The notes beneath the pieces are model-generated. The model saw nothing but the letters and a program-made list of their open reading frames with translations. It did not search any database and was not told where the DNA came from. The position numbers and the translations under genes were made by a program. From Anaerosporobacter mobilis DSM 15930 (lineage in GTDB: Bacteria > Bacillota > Clostridia > Lachnospirales > Lachnospiraceae), in NCBI RefSeq assembly GCF_900142955.1, contig NZ_FRCP01000017.1:1-64000 (forward strand): DNA of 64,000 bases. The letters run 5' to 3'. Shown here piece by piece: positions 17,783-27,545 of this stretch (its first letter is position 1; each line of letters opens with the position of its first letter).

Positions 17783-18583
17783 AGCAAAACTCTCAATACC
17801 CTTAATTGCTTCTTAGATGACGCACTATGACTAAAAAACGATAGCGTAGTCAGCGCTAGTACTTCTTAGTGTGTACTCTACACCCTAGGAAGGCGAGGCA
17901 TGGACGCCGAGCCAACATTCGCTGAGGCAGGATGCCGAATCGAATGTTGTTCCGAACCTTTTATTAAACTACGCGTACTCACTTAGAAGTACTCAGATGC
18001 GTAGCGTGTTATGTGTCATAGTTTGCTATCAAAGAAGTGACTAGCAAAACTCTCAATACCATTAATTGCTTCTTAGATGTCGTACTATGACTAAAAAACA
18101 ATAGCGTAGTCATCTCTAGTACTTCTTAGTGTGTACTCTATACCCTAGGAAGGCGAGGCATGGACGCCGAGCCAACATTCGCTGAGGCAGGACGCCGAAT
18201 CGAATGTGGTTCCGAACCTTTTATTAAACTACACGTACTCACTTAGAAGTACTCAGATGCGTAGCGTGTTTTGTGTCATAGTTTGCTATCAAAGAAGTAA
18301 CCAGCAAAACTCTCAATATCCTTAATTGCTTCTTAGATGTTGTACTATGACTAAAAAACAATAGCGTAGTCATCTCTAGTACTTCTTAGTGTGTACTCTA
18401 TACCCTAGGAAGGCGAGGCATGGACGCCGAGCCAACATTCGCTGAGGCAGGACGCCGAATCGAATGTGGTTCCGAACCTTTTATTAAACTACGCGTACAC
18501 ACTTAGAAGTACTCAGATGCGTAGCGTGTTTTGTGTCATAGTACGCCATCTAAGAAGCTTTCATAACATTAATTGAGTTTTGC
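17783..18583. repeat. Three tandem copies of a 260-bp imperfect palindromic element
   Basis: Units start at 17783, 18043 and 18303 with agcaaaactctcaata; the period is exactly 260. Copies 2 and 3 are nearly identical and copy 1 differs by scattered substitutions. Each unit is internally self-complementary: agtacttcttagtg pairs with a cacttagaagtact-like segment, ggcg...cgcc and aacattcg...cgaatgtt form smaller hairpins, and actatgac near the start pairs with gtcatagt near the end. Only the third copy ends with the full complement of the first bases (attgagttttgc at 18572-18583). The array fills the recJ-LCP gap and stops 4 bases before the LCP stop codon. No convincing ORF is inside. Confidence 0.92.
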
Positions 18584-18586
18584 CCC

Positions 18587-19549
18587 TTAATCACCATAAT
18601 TGTAGATGAAATCCTGTAGTGCATTCACATTAGTCTCCATCTCGGGAACTAAAACGGCCTTATTATTGATTCTTCGTTGTTCATAAGAATTATCAACTGG
18701 AATACGCATCTGGTCTATCTCAGTTGTTCCAAGCATGAGTACCGACTGCATATAGGACATAATCTGATCATTCGATAAATCTGTGGATATACAAGGCATT
18801 AGTTCTTCTGCCAACTCAATTAATTCCGATAAGGATAAGGATTTGGCCTCTGTAAAGATTGCTTGCAATACTTTTCGTTGTCTTTCTGTTCTGCCGAAAT
18901 CCCCTTGGGCATCTTGACGTATTCTTGTATATGCAAGCGCCTGCGTTCCATTCATAACATTCGTACCTGGCTGTAAATCTAGTACAGAACCCTTCTTATA
19001 AGCGGTTGTTAAATACTGATATTCCTCATCTGTTAAGGTAATCTTAACACCACCTATTGTATTAATTACTTTCTTGAATGCTGAAAAATCAACTACAGCA
19101 TATCCATCTAATCGTATACCAAAATTACTTGCAATCGTTTCATACATTAAGCTTACTCCACCAAAAGAATACGCAGCATTAAATCTGTTTTCTCCGTATC
19201 CTGGTATTGTTAGGTACATATCTCTCATTAATGAGGTTAACTTCAACTTTTTATGTTTTAAATCTAACGTAGCGATCATTGCCGAATCGGAGCGACCTGT
19301 TTGTGTCCAAGTCGCTCGTTTATCACTACCAACTAAAAGAATATTGATTATTCTATTATCCTCTACTAAGTCTACATCTTCTAAATCAACTGACGATAAC
19401 GATACACCGTCTTCTCTATTCAATCCATCTAACACACCGTAGACTCTTATCTTAGCCTCCGCTAGTAAAAATCCTGTTGCTGCAGACAATAGCAACAAGA
19501 ATATGAAAGTAAATTTATAAAGAAACCTCTTTCTTTGTTTTCTCGTCAT
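18587..19549 (-). CDS. LytR-CpsA-Psr (LCP) family cell-wall glycopolymer transferase
   Basis: LCP enzymes attach anionic glycopolymers to peptidoglycan at the outer membrane face. The 320-residue protein has a short basic N terminus, one membrane anchor (about residues 10-31) and an extracellular LCP domain with LLVGSDKRATWTQTGRSDSA, KLTSLMRDMYLTIPGYGENR-like core (SLMRDMYLTIPG), and ALAYTRIRQDAQGDFGRTER-like signature (ALAYTRIR ... GDFGRTERQR) carrying conserved Arg/Asp residues. GGGGAAGATTAC precedes the ATG. It follows two glycosyltransferases on the same strand with a 15-base gap, suggesting one wall-polysaccharide operon. Confidence 0.93.
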   Translation of the reverse strand: MTRKQRKRFLYKFTFIFLLLLSAATGFLLAEAKIRVYGVLDGLNREDGVSLSSVDLEDVDLVEDNRIINILLVGSDKRATWTQTGRSDSAMIATLDLKHKKLKLTSLMRDMYLTIPGYGENRFNAAYSFGGVSLMYETIASNFGIRLDGYAVVDFSAFKKVINTIGGVKITLTDEEYQYLTTAYKKGSVLDLQPGTNVMNGTQALAYTRIRQDAQGDFGRTERQRKVLQAIFTEAKSLSLSELIELAEELMPCISTDLSNDQIMSYMQSVLMLGTTEIDQMRIPVDNSYEQRRINNKAVLVPEMETNVNALQDFIYNYGD

Positions 19550-19564
19550 GTAATCTTCCCCCTG

Positions 19565-20494
19565 TTAAAGCACGAGTAATAAACCTAAATTCCTTGGCAC
19601 ACCTGACTTCTTATACCCATATCGGTACATTGCATATCGACGGTAAAACCAGTTTCTTTTATTCAGATTTGCAAATCGTCCAATCAACGATTTTTGTTCT
19701 TTTGTTAATAACATATTATAGATCTCTAGAAATTCCTCCGCCTGTTTCATATTCGAATAAATCACTTCTCTTTGCGACTGAAGACTTGCCAACCTTTTCT
19801 TAATATAAGATCCATATTCCTGATTCCCTATTACATTATCCTCATGTTGACGATATAGAATCGTAGAATCCTCAAGATAGCCAACCTTACCAAAAGCTGC
19901 TGCTACAAGTGCGACCCACCAATCATGCACTCTAGCATTCTTTGGAATTGCAATAATCTTATTCTTTAATGCTTTGTTCATCATCATAGTACAACCAATT
20001 AATTTATTCTCCATTAATAAATGCGCTAAATCTACTCGTTTCGTATTCAAGTGATTGGAACGATGGAATGAAAAATGGATTAGATTAAGTGTTGAATCAA
20101 CTACTATTGCGTCTGTAAATACTACTAAAGGGGTGTCCTTACCGTACTTATTCTCCATCTCGTTCATCTTCTCTAACGTTCGTTCAACTTTATCCTTATT
20201 CCAGTAATCATCTTGATCACTGAACATAGTGTATTCTGCATCACTAGCTTGTAATCCCTCTAAGAAATTTCTCGTACAGCCTTTATTCTGTTCATTCTTC
20301 TTATACGTAAGTTTCTCACCGTATTTTTCTGTCATCAATCTTAAGATATCTGTCATAGCAGCTGTCGTTTGTGCTTCCTTTGTATCATCATATATTGTCA
20401 GATGAATATTCTCGTACGTATTCTTCATGATTGATTCAATCTGCTGCTTTATATACTTTTCTCCGTTGTACGCTGCCATTATTATCTCAACCAT
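19565..20494 (-). CDS. Family 2 glycosyltransferase
   Basis: A 309-residue cytoplasmic GT-A fold enzyme with N-terminal VEIIMAAYNGEKYIKQQIES, the metal/nucleotide-binding FSDQDDYWNKDK and an HDWWVALVAAAFGKV acceptor-side motif, typical of rhamnan/galactofuran or other wall-polysaccharide transferases. The donor and acceptor cannot be read from sequence. The gap to the upstream transferase is 24 bases and to the LCP gene 15 bases, so the three are likely cotranscribed. Confidence 0.9.
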   Translation of the reverse strand: MVEIIMAAYNGEKYIKQQIESIMKNTYENIHLTIYDDTKEAQTTAAMTDILRLMTEKYGEKLTYKKNEQNKGCTRNFLEGLQASDAEYTMFSDQDDYWNKDKVERTLEKMNEMENKYGKDTPLVVFTDAIVVDSTLNLIHFSFHRSNHLNTKRVDLAHLLMENKLIGCTMMMNKALKNKIIAIPKNARVHDWWVALVAAAFGKVGYLEDSTILYRQHEDNVIGNQEYGSYIKKRLASLQSQREVIYSNMKQAEEFLEIYNMLLTKEQKSLIGRFANLNKRNWFYRRYAMYRYGYKKSGVPRNLGLLLVL

Positions 20495-20518
20495 TGGTGT
20501 ACCGACCTTTCTAACTTC

Positions 20519-21496
20519 CTATTTTTTATCCCAATAGGATTTATTCATACTAAACTTTCTTCTTGTTTTCTTTGATAATTTCTCATATCTAAGACCCACT
20601 TTATAGCCAAGGAACTTAAATCCACTTTGCAATATCAAATCCGGAATTAAGTAGAATTTACCCTTCTGTATTAGATGTTTCGCAGTCTTCTTAACAAGAG
20701 CAATGCCTTCTGATTCTGACTTAATATTCTCGAAGATTTCTCTATATTGTCTTTGCGAAACTCCTAAATCAAAGTTACGAGTAAACTGTTGACGATACGT
20801 ATATTTATGAGAATGTATCACTCTTGCATCAGCCGCGTATGCTATCTGGTAACCGCTTTGTATTACCTTAGACGCAAAAATCATATCCTCATTGAAGATC
20901 GTTTGCGTAACAAATCCGCCTAACCTCATATAAATCTCTCGTATATAAGCTGAACATACATTAGAACAAAAATACGTCTTAATCCCTAACGTTTCAATAT
21001 CGTTCTTGCTCTTATATATACTATTAGCTGGATAATTAAATTCTCTTGTATATCGTTCAATCTCTCCAGCCCTTTCATTAGGAAGTTGTCTTGCATAAGC
21101 AACTACTACGTTTTCTTCCCTTAATGGTTTAATAAGGTTCTCAACCAATCTATAATCTTCTGGCATGGCATCTTGTGTCATGAACATAATAACATCTGAC
21201 GTTGATAAACTTGCTGCAAAATTTCTTGTTCCGCCATGATCAAACTCTTGCCTCGTAATGTGTCTAACTTCTATCTGTTTACTGCCCTTGCACACTTTTT
21301 GAAATTTATCTTTATCAAAATACTTTTCTTCTGTATTTATTATGAATATTTTGTTCAGATATTCTTCAGCTGCCTCGTCCACCTTATCAATTGTTTTCAC
21401 TGTTTGTTTCAATAACCTCCCTAACAGCTTATAGAATTGATCATCTGGACGGTAAGTTGGTATTATTATATCAACCGACAATTTTGACTTGTCCAT
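20519..21496 (-). CDS. Family 2 glycosyltransferase, rhamnosyltransferase-like
   Basis: A 325-residue GT2 enzyme. It starts VDIIIPTYRPDDQFYKLL, has the signature ITRQEFDHGGTRNFAA found in many rhamnosyltransferases, then MTQDAMPED as the DxD equivalent and FNEDMIFASKVIQSGYQ in the acceptor region. AGAAAGGAAATATAA precedes the ATG. It is first in the three-gene group with the second transferase and the LCP protein. Sugar specificity is inference. Confidence 0.88.
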   Translation of the reverse strand: MDKSKLSVDIIIPTYRPDDQFYKLLGRLLKQTVKTIDKVDEAAEEYLNKIFIINTEEKYFDKDKFQKVCKGSKQIEVRHITRQEFDHGGTRNFAASLSTSDVIMFMTQDAMPEDYRLVENLIKPLREENVVVAYARQLPNERAGEIERYTREFNYPANSIYKSKNDIETLGIKTYFCSNVCSAYIREIYMRLGGFVTQTIFNEDMIFASKVIQSGYQIAYAADARVIHSHKYTYRQQFTRNFDLGVSQRQYREIFENIKSESEGIALVKKTAKHLIQKGKFYLIPDLILQSGFKFLGYKVGLRYEKLSKKTRRKFSMNKSYWDKK

Positions 21497-22023
21497 TTAT
21501 ATTTCCTTTCTATGACTATATATTCTAGCCCTTTATCGAAGCTACTCATAATTCTTATGATACTAGCTTAAGAATTACGTTCGTACTTAATTCTCTTCCA
21601 ATGAATTATCTTATCACACAACTAAATTACTGACAATATGAATTATTTCGGCTAATCTTTAAAAGCTTTCCAATCCAATTAAATAAGACAAATAACTTAT
21701 ATACAATTTTGCATCATATTATCTATAATTTATTATAAAATACCACAAAAAGGAAATTAATTCAAGCAATGCCTACATATTGTAGAATTATACAAAGCAA
21801 ATTATACTTTGAATCTCTAATAATAAGATAGTCCATTTACTATTAAAAACCTATTTGCTATAATCATTATAGCTACTACGGATACGGTACTTCCTAGTAA
21901 CTAATAAATACATACAAGTTCGTTAATCCTAGATGGTAATTTCATAGCATTGCAATACTTGGTCAATACTATAAACGAAATAACAAACATCTGGTTTTAT
22001 AGCACTTGAGAAAGAAGGTAAAT
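21497..22023. other. Divergent intergenic region with no visible gene
   Basis: About 525 bases of AT-rich DNA between the leftward glycosyltransferase operon and the rightward peptidase gene. It should hold both promoters, but I see no clear paired -35/-10 boxes, strong hairpin or riboswitch core. Confidence 0.5.
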
Positions 22024-23778
22024 ATGAATACAGAATGGTCATTAGACGTCCTATATAAAGGTTACGATGATCCTGCTTATCAACAGGACCTAGTAAACCT
22101 CGATACTCTTATCAACAAACTTCACACATTCGCTGAAAATGTAGGGAAAAATTCCGATAAAGATACGGTACTTGAATACATTGCATTAACGGAAGAATTC
22201 TCACTTTTAGTTACAAAACTATACTCTTATACAGAACTTAGAGAGAGTACTGATACAACAAACAGTGAAACTACTTCTTATCTGAATCGTATTCAGTCAA
22301 AGATTAGTGCAACTTCAAAAGACTCTGCTAAAATTGACAAATATGTCGCTAACCTATCTAATCTAGATGACATTGTTGCTTCTGATGAATCATTAAAAGA
22401 GTATACATTCTTTTTTAATGAATTGAAAGATCGCGCATCTCATACCTTAAGTGATGATGTGGAAGAAGTAATTGCAAAACTTAATCTATCTGCTGGATCG
22501 GCTTGGAGTTCCTTGCAACAATACTTAACATCTACTGTTGAAGTTGATTATAATGGTGAAAAAACTACTCTTTCAGGAATTCGTAACCTTGCTTATAGCA
22601 AAGATAAAGAAGTACGTAAAGCAGCTTATGAAGCTGAAATTGCTTGTTATGATAAGATTAAAGATGCAGTAAGCTTCTCATTAAATAACATCAAATCACA
22701 GGTAAATACAATTGCAGAACTTCGTGGATATGAATCTCCTCTTGCAATGACATTAAAGCAAGCTTCTATGTCTAGGGAAACACTTGATGCCATGTTAACA
22801 GCAATGAGAGAATACATGCCTAAATTCCATGAATATCTAAAGAGAAAAGCTACTATTCTCGGATATAAGAACGGCCTTCCTTGGTATGAATTATTCGCAC
22901 CACTAGGTGAAAATCATGTAGAATATACAACAGAATCAGCAAAAGAATATCTTTTAAAACATTTTAGAAACTTTGCTGATGATCTTGCTGATATGGTAGA
23001 AGATGCCTTCGATAATAGTTGGATCGACTTCTTCCCTCGTAAAGGTAAAGTTGGTGGTGCTTTCTGTGCTAACCTTCCATTCATCAAACAAAGTCGTGTC
23101 TTAACAAACTTTGATGGAGCGTTTGGGGATGTAGTAACATTAGCTCACGAACTTGGTCATGCATACCATGGCTTACAGATTCAAGGACATCGTCCACTTA
23201 ACTTAGACTACTCAATGCCAGTTGCAGAAACTGCATCCACATTTAATGAAAATGTCATTATGGATGCCGCTATCCACGAAGCTAACGGTACTGATAAATT
23301 AGTTCTTATCGAAAATCAATTACAAGATACTACTCAAATCATCTGCGATATCTACTCACGTTTCTTATTCGAAAGCGCTGTATTCGAAAGACGTAAAAAC
23401 GAGTTCTTATTCAGCGATGATTTGGAAAAGATCATGTTAGACGCACAAAAACAAGCTTTTGGTGACTCTTTAGAAGAAGATACCTTACACCCTTACATGT
23501 GGATTAACAAGGGACATTATTATTCCGAATCTCTTAGCTTCTACAACTTCCCATATGCATTCGGTGGGCTATTTGCTCGTGGTTTATATACTATGTACCA
23601 ACAAGAAGGCAAAGATTTCGTTCCTAAGTACCGTGCCTTATTAAAAGCTACTACTGTAAGCAGTGTTGAAGATGTTGCTAAAATGGCAGGTATTGATACA
23701 ACAAAACCTGATTTCTGGAGACAAAGCTTACAAAGCTATGCAAATGAAATTGATGAATTCCTTGCACTTACTAAGTAA
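22024..23778 (+). CDS. pepF: M3 family oligoendopeptidase F-like metallopeptidase
   Basis: A cytoplasmic zinc peptidase that cleaves short peptides. The 584-residue product carries the HExxH site in LAHELGHAYHGLQIQGH and the downstream Glu ligand in VAETASTFNENVIMD, with the usual helical N-terminal half. The ATG at 22024 has GAAGGTAAAT just upstream; a TTG 18 bases earlier is in frame but poorly placed. It is monocistronic and ends just before a 211-bp palindromic element containing a terminator. Confidence 0.92.
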   Translation: MNTEWSLDVLYKGYDDPAYQQDLVNLDTLINKLHTFAENVGKNSDKDTVLEYIALTEEFSLLVTKLYSYTELRESTDTTNSETTSYLNRIQSKISATSKDSAKIDKYVANLSNLDDIVASDESLKEYTFFFNELKDRASHTLSDDVEEVIAKLNLSAGSAWSSLQQYLTSTVEVDYNGEKTTLSGIRNLAYSKDKEVRKAAYEAEIACYDKIKDAVSFSLNNIKSQVNTIAELRGYESPLAMTLKQASMSRETLDAMLTAMREYMPKFHEYLKRKATILGYKNGLPWYELFAPLGENHVEYTTESAKEYLLKHFRNFADDLADMVEDAFDNSWIDFFPRKGKVGGAFCANLPFIKQSRVLTNFDGAFGDVVTLAHELGHAYHGLQIQGHRPLNLDYSMPVAETASTFNENVIMDAAIHEANGTDKLVLIENQLQDTTQIICDIYSRFLFESAVFERRKNEFLFSDDLEKIMLDAQKQAFGDSLEEDTLHPYMWINKGHYYSESLSFYNFPYAFGGLFARGLYTMYQQEGKDFVPKYRALLKATTVSSVEDVAKMAGIDTTKPDFWRQSLQSYANEIDEFLALTK

Positions 23779-23786
23779 TTAAAGAT

Positions 23787-23997
23787 GGCTGTTGCTGTGA
23801 GGTTATAGAAGGGGTGGTCACACCACCAAGCAACTCACACACCAGCAACAAAAACAACCTTTATTCGCTGTTTGTCAAGTTTGCGGACACTTCGTATCCG
23901 CACCTGACCCACAGCTCGATAAAGGTTGTTTTTTTGATGTTGCATTACGTTGCTTGGTGGTGCGCCAACCCCGTATGGAACATGTATGGCAACAGCC
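23787..23997. repeat. 211-bp nested palindromic element embedding a terminator
   Basis: Ends are ggctgttgc (23787-23795) and gcaacagcc (23989-23997). Inside, caccaccaagcaac pairs with gttgcttggtggtg, aaacaaccttta with taaaggttgttt (followed by T7), and a central hairpin gcggacacttcgtatccgc caps the structure. The whole can fold into one long interrupted hairpin. It can terminate pepF and, on the other strand, the leftward metE transcript that ends at 24107. Confidence 0.85.
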
Positions 23998-24106
23998 TGG
24001 TTATTCATAGGGATAGTAAGGTAAGGAATTATTTATGGATTGGGTAAGGGGATGAGTTTGTAACTTCGCTACTTGATAGGTAGGAATATTATTTTTGCTA
24101 GAATAC

Positions 24107-26383
24107 TTACCCTTCTAGATTATTTCTTACAATCTTCGTTGCTTTGACTAAGTTCTTTAAGCTTTCTACTGTTTCTGGGAGTCCTCTTGTCTTTAGACCA
24201 CAATCTGGGTTAACCCATAATTTATTCTTATCAATCTTTGTTAACATGACCTTCAATGCGTCGACGATTTCTTCCACACTAGGGACTCTTGGGGAGTGGA
24301 TATCATATACTCCTGGGCCAACTTCAGTCTCAAAATTGTTGTCTTTCAGTGCTTGTATTATGGAAAGTTTTGACCTCGAAGCTTCGAATGAAATAACATC
24401 TGCATCTAGGTTGTCAATTTCTTTGATAATCTCTTCAAATTCACTGTAACACATATGTGTATGAATCTGTGTCTCTGGTTGTACTTTACTATGGCATAAA
24501 CGAAAGGCTGGTATAGCAAAATCTAAGTATTCACTGTACCACTCTTGCTTCCTAATTGGTAACTTTTCTTTTAAGGCAGCCTCATCAATTTGAATGATCT
24601 GTATTCCCGCGGCCTCTAATTCATTCACTTCTTCTTGAATAGCAATACCGATTTGTAATGCCATGGCACGTAAGGTAATATCCTCCCTTGGGAATGACCA
24701 GTTCAATATTGTAACGGGACCAGTTAACATACCTTTTACTGGTTTATTGGTTAAACTCTGCGCATATGTAGAATACTCAACTGTTATTGGTTTTTCTCTT
24801 CTAATATCACCAAATATGATTGGTGGTTTCACACATCTTGTTCCATAGGATTGTACCCAGCCATTTTCCGTAAAAACATAACCTTTCAGATTTTCCCCAA
24901 AGAATTCAACCATATCATTTCGTTCATACTCTCCATGGACTAACACATCTAAGCCAATATCTTCTTGTAATTTAATACAGTCTTTTATGAAACTCTTAAT
25001 ATTGTTGTCATAAGTATTCTTATCTATTTCTCCCTTGCGATACTTACTTCTATTTGCCTTCACTTCAGCAGTTTGTGGAAACGAACCAATTGTTGTAGTT
25101 GGTAAAATCGGCAGGCTAAATATTTCTTTTTGTATTCCTTCTCGCTCTATTCTCTTCGTATTCCTCTTAAAATCTTCTTCTGTTAGATTTTCTATCTGCT
25201 GCCTTACCTCTTCATCCTCATATAGGCGTTTCACTTGGAATAATTTCTGATTATTCGTATATTCTGCAAAGGCTCTACAATCATTGCTTTCTAGAATAAT
25301 GCTTAGTTCTTGAAGTTCTTTTAACTTTTCTGTGGCAAATGAAAAATATTGTTTTACTTCGTCTTTCATATCGAATTCACTATCCAGTGTAAACGGTACA
25401 TGAAGAAGGGAACAAGAAGGTTGAATCACTATATTACTTGTAACCTTTCTGATTTCTAAAATCAATCTATTCACATTACTATAATTGCTTTTCCATATAT
25501 TCTTTCCACTTATTATGCCTGAAAACAATAACCGATCTGAAGGGAATCCGCTCTTCTTTAATAATTCTAAAGATTTCTTTCCTTCAATAAAATCGATGCC
25601 AACTCCATTAAAAGGCAATTCCATTACTTCATCATAACAATCTCTCAAATCTCCAAAATACGTTTGTAATAAAACTTTAACATTACTCTTATTATTTAAG
25701 ATACGTTCGTATAATCGCTTGAACAAAGCAATATCTTTCTCACTCAAATCAGTAACTAGAATAGGTTCATCAAACTGAGCCCATTTCACACCTATCTGAT
25801 TCATCTCATTCAATAATGAAAGATATACGTCAGCCACCTCATCCACAAAATCTTCTGCTTTCTTTTTACCAAGATATCGTGCTAACTTTAAGAATGTAAA
25901 ACCACCAATAACCACTGGCTTTGTTTCAATTCCTAATTTTTTTGCTTCTTGATATTCCTCTATCGGCTTTTTTGATAGTAATGAAATAGCCATATCATCA
26001 TCAAGTTCAGGTACCATGTAATGATAATTGGTATTAAACCATTTTTTCATAGCCAACGCCCTAACATCACCTTGTTTTTCTTGATATCCTCTCGCCATAG
26101 CGAAATAGGTACCAAGTTCATCTAATCCTAACTCTCGATATTGACTTGGTATTGCATTCAATAATACAATCGTATCTAGCATTCCATCATAATATGAAAA
26201 ATCATTTGAACTAATATAATCAATCCCTTGATTACTTTGTAGATTCCAATGATCACTTCTTAGCTTTTTTGATGCTTTACTAATTTCATCTCCAACGACT
26301 TCACCCTTAAAATACTTTTCTAATAAAAACTTTAATTCACGATTTCTTCCCATTCTAGGGAATCCAATAACTCCACTCTTCAT
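24107..26383 (-). CDS. metE: Cobalamin-independent methionine synthase
   Basis: Transfers the methyl of 5-methyl-tetrahydropteroyl-polyglutamate to homocysteine. At 758 residues it is full length with two barrels: an N-terminal half beginning GVIGFPRMGRNRELK and a catalytic C-terminal half (from about 430, PTTTIGSFPQTAEVK). Zinc ligands are visible in IHTHMCYSEFEEI and VNPDCGLKTRG. The site GAGGAGC lies about 13 bases before the ATG, longer than usual. The LysR gene upstream on the same strand, separated by a terminator, is the likely regulator. A B12-dependent metH is also present nearby. Confidence 0.96.
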   Translation of the reverse strand: MKSGVIGFPRMGRNRELKFLLEKYFKGEVVGDEISKASKKLRSDHWNLQSNQGIDYISSNDFSYYDGMLDTIVLLNAIPSQYRELGLDELGTYFAMARGYQEKQGDVRALAMKKWFNTNYHYMVPELDDDMAISLLSKKPIEEYQEAKKLGIETKPVVIGGFTFLKLARYLGKKKAEDFVDEVADVYLSLLNEMNQIGVKWAQFDEPILVTDLSEKDIALFKRLYERILNNKSNVKVLLQTYFGDLRDCYDEVMELPFNGVGIDFIEGKKSLELLKKSGFPSDRLLFSGIISGKNIWKSNYSNVNRLILEIRKVTSNIVIQPSCSLLHVPFTLDSEFDMKDEVKQYFSFATEKLKELQELSIILESNDCRAFAEYTNNQKLFQVKRLYEDEEVRQQIENLTEEDFKRNTKRIEREGIQKEIFSLPILPTTTIGSFPQTAEVKANRSKYRKGEIDKNTYDNNIKSFIKDCIKLQEDIGLDVLVHGEYERNDMVEFFGENLKGYVFTENGWVQSYGTRCVKPPIIFGDIRREKPITVEYSTYAQSLTNKPVKGMLTGPVTILNWSFPREDITLRAMALQIGIAIQEEVNELEAAGIQIIQIDEAALKEKLPIRKQEWYSEYLDFAIPAFRLCHSKVQPETQIHTHMCYSEFEEIIKEIDNLDADVISFEASRSKLSIIQALKDNNFETEVGPGVYDIHSPRVPSVEEIVDALKVMLTKIDKNKLWVNPDCGLKTRGLPETVESLKNLVKATKIVRNNLEG

Positions 26384-26487
26384 AATATTATACTTGCTCC
26401 TCTCTAGTTTAGGACTAAATTAGACGATTGCCTATTAAGATTTAACTTAATCTATATTATACCTAAGAGAAATATTATGGTAAATTT

Positions 26488-26532
26488 CAAAAAAAATATA
26501 GCTTACTATAGTTCTTCACTATAGCAAGCTAT
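26488..26532 (-). terminator. Terminator of the LysR gene
   Basis: Stem atagcttactatag (26498-26511) / ctatagcaagctat (26519-26532) with one mismatch and a 7-base loop, then T8 on the minus strand. Confidence 0.85.
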
Positions 26533-26535
26533 GTA

Positions 26536-27453
26536 CTAGGAACATGTACGTGCATCAACGGCATGCTTTAATTTTTCAATATAGATTTGGCCAAGCCTAC
26601 TTAATGTAACTTCTTTATGAACAATATATCCAACTCGCATCTCTTCGTCTTTCACGTCAATGGGTATTGCTACGATGTTCTTACCATTTAATGCTTCACT
26701 AATCACCCCAGTACTTATCGTATATCCATTAAGGCCGATTAGTAGGTTAAAAAGTGTTGCTCGATCACTCACTTTGATAGATTTATTATGACTTAATGTA
26801 CTTAGGATCTCTTCTGAATAATAGAAGGAATTATAATTACCTTGCTCAAAGGATAGATATGGATATTCATCTAGGTCATCTAACGTAACTTTATCCTTCT
26901 TAGAAAGTGGATTATCCTTACTAATAAACACATGCGGGTTTGCTTTGAATAGTTCATTAAATACTAATTCTTTTTCTTTTAGTAGTTTGTGGATCACTTT
27001 ATAATTAAATTCATTCAAATATAGAATTCCGATTTCACTATTCATATTCTTGACGTCCTCAATAATCTCGTAGGTCCTAGTCTCTCTTAATTGAAAGTCA
27101 TACTTATCAAATCCACAGTCCTTGATTAAATCAACAAAGGCATTGACAGCAAAAGAATAATGTTGTGTAGAAACACTGAATTTTACTTTTCTAGAGGTAC
27201 CTCCCTTATATCTTTCTTCCAACAAGGAGGCTTGTTCCATAACTTGTCTTGCATACCCTAAGAATTCTGCCCCTTCTGAAGAAACAGTAATTCCCTTGTT
27301 TGTTCGGGTAAATATACTAATCCCCACTTCTTTCTCTAAATCTTTAATCGCATTGGAAAGTGAAGGTTGTGATATGAACAGTTCCTTCGCAGCATCATTC
27401 ATAGAACAATGTTCTGCTACTGTTACCGCATATCGTAATTGCTGTAAAGTCAT
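26536..27453 (-). CDS. LysR-family transcriptional regulator, CysB/MetR-like
   Basis: A 305-residue LTTR: N-terminal winged HTH (MTLQQLRYAVTVAEHCSMND; AAKELFISQPSLSNAIKDLE) and a two-lobe periplasmic-binding-like effector domain (about 90-300). AAGGAGGTAAAAGT precedes the ATG. Flanked by metE downstream and metH upstream on the same strand, it probably controls methionine synthesis in response to homocysteine or a related metabolite; that is inference from position. A perfect 10-bp inverted repeat lies 31 bases upstream of its start. Confidence 0.9.
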   Translation of the reverse strand: MTLQQLRYAVTVAEHCSMNDAAKELFISQPSLSNAIKDLEKEVGISIFTRTNKGITVSSEGAEFLGYARQVMEQASLLEERYKGGTSRKVKFSVSTQHYSFAVNAFVDLIKDCGFDKYDFQLRETRTYEIIEDVKNMNSEIGILYLNEFNYKVIHKLLKEKELVFNELFKANPHVFISKDNPLSKKDKVTLDDLDEYPYLSFEQGNYNSFYYSEEILSTLSHNKSIKVSDRATLFNLLIGLNGYTISTGVISEALNGKNIVAIPIDVKDEEMRVGYIVHKEVTLSRLGQIYIEKLKHAVDARTCS

Positions 27454-27483
27454 ACTTTTACCTCCTTATTAAAGTACCCTACC

Positions 27484-27507
27484 CACTATGATAATCGTAT
27501 CATAGTG
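27484..27507. promoter_or_regulatory. Palindrome upstream of the LysR gene (candidate LTTR box)
   Basis: Arms cactatgata and tatcatagtg are perfect complements around atcg. Size and position suit an LTTR autoregulatory site, and neither side has a T-run, so a terminator of metH is less likely. Confidence 0.5.
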
Positions 27508-27545
27508 ACACATATGGTCTCCTTTGCTCACTTCCTTACTCCCTC

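Noticed and set aside
17783..18583. CRISPR array
   Set aside because: The repeats are 260 bp long, directly adjacent without unique spacers, and no cas genes are nearby.
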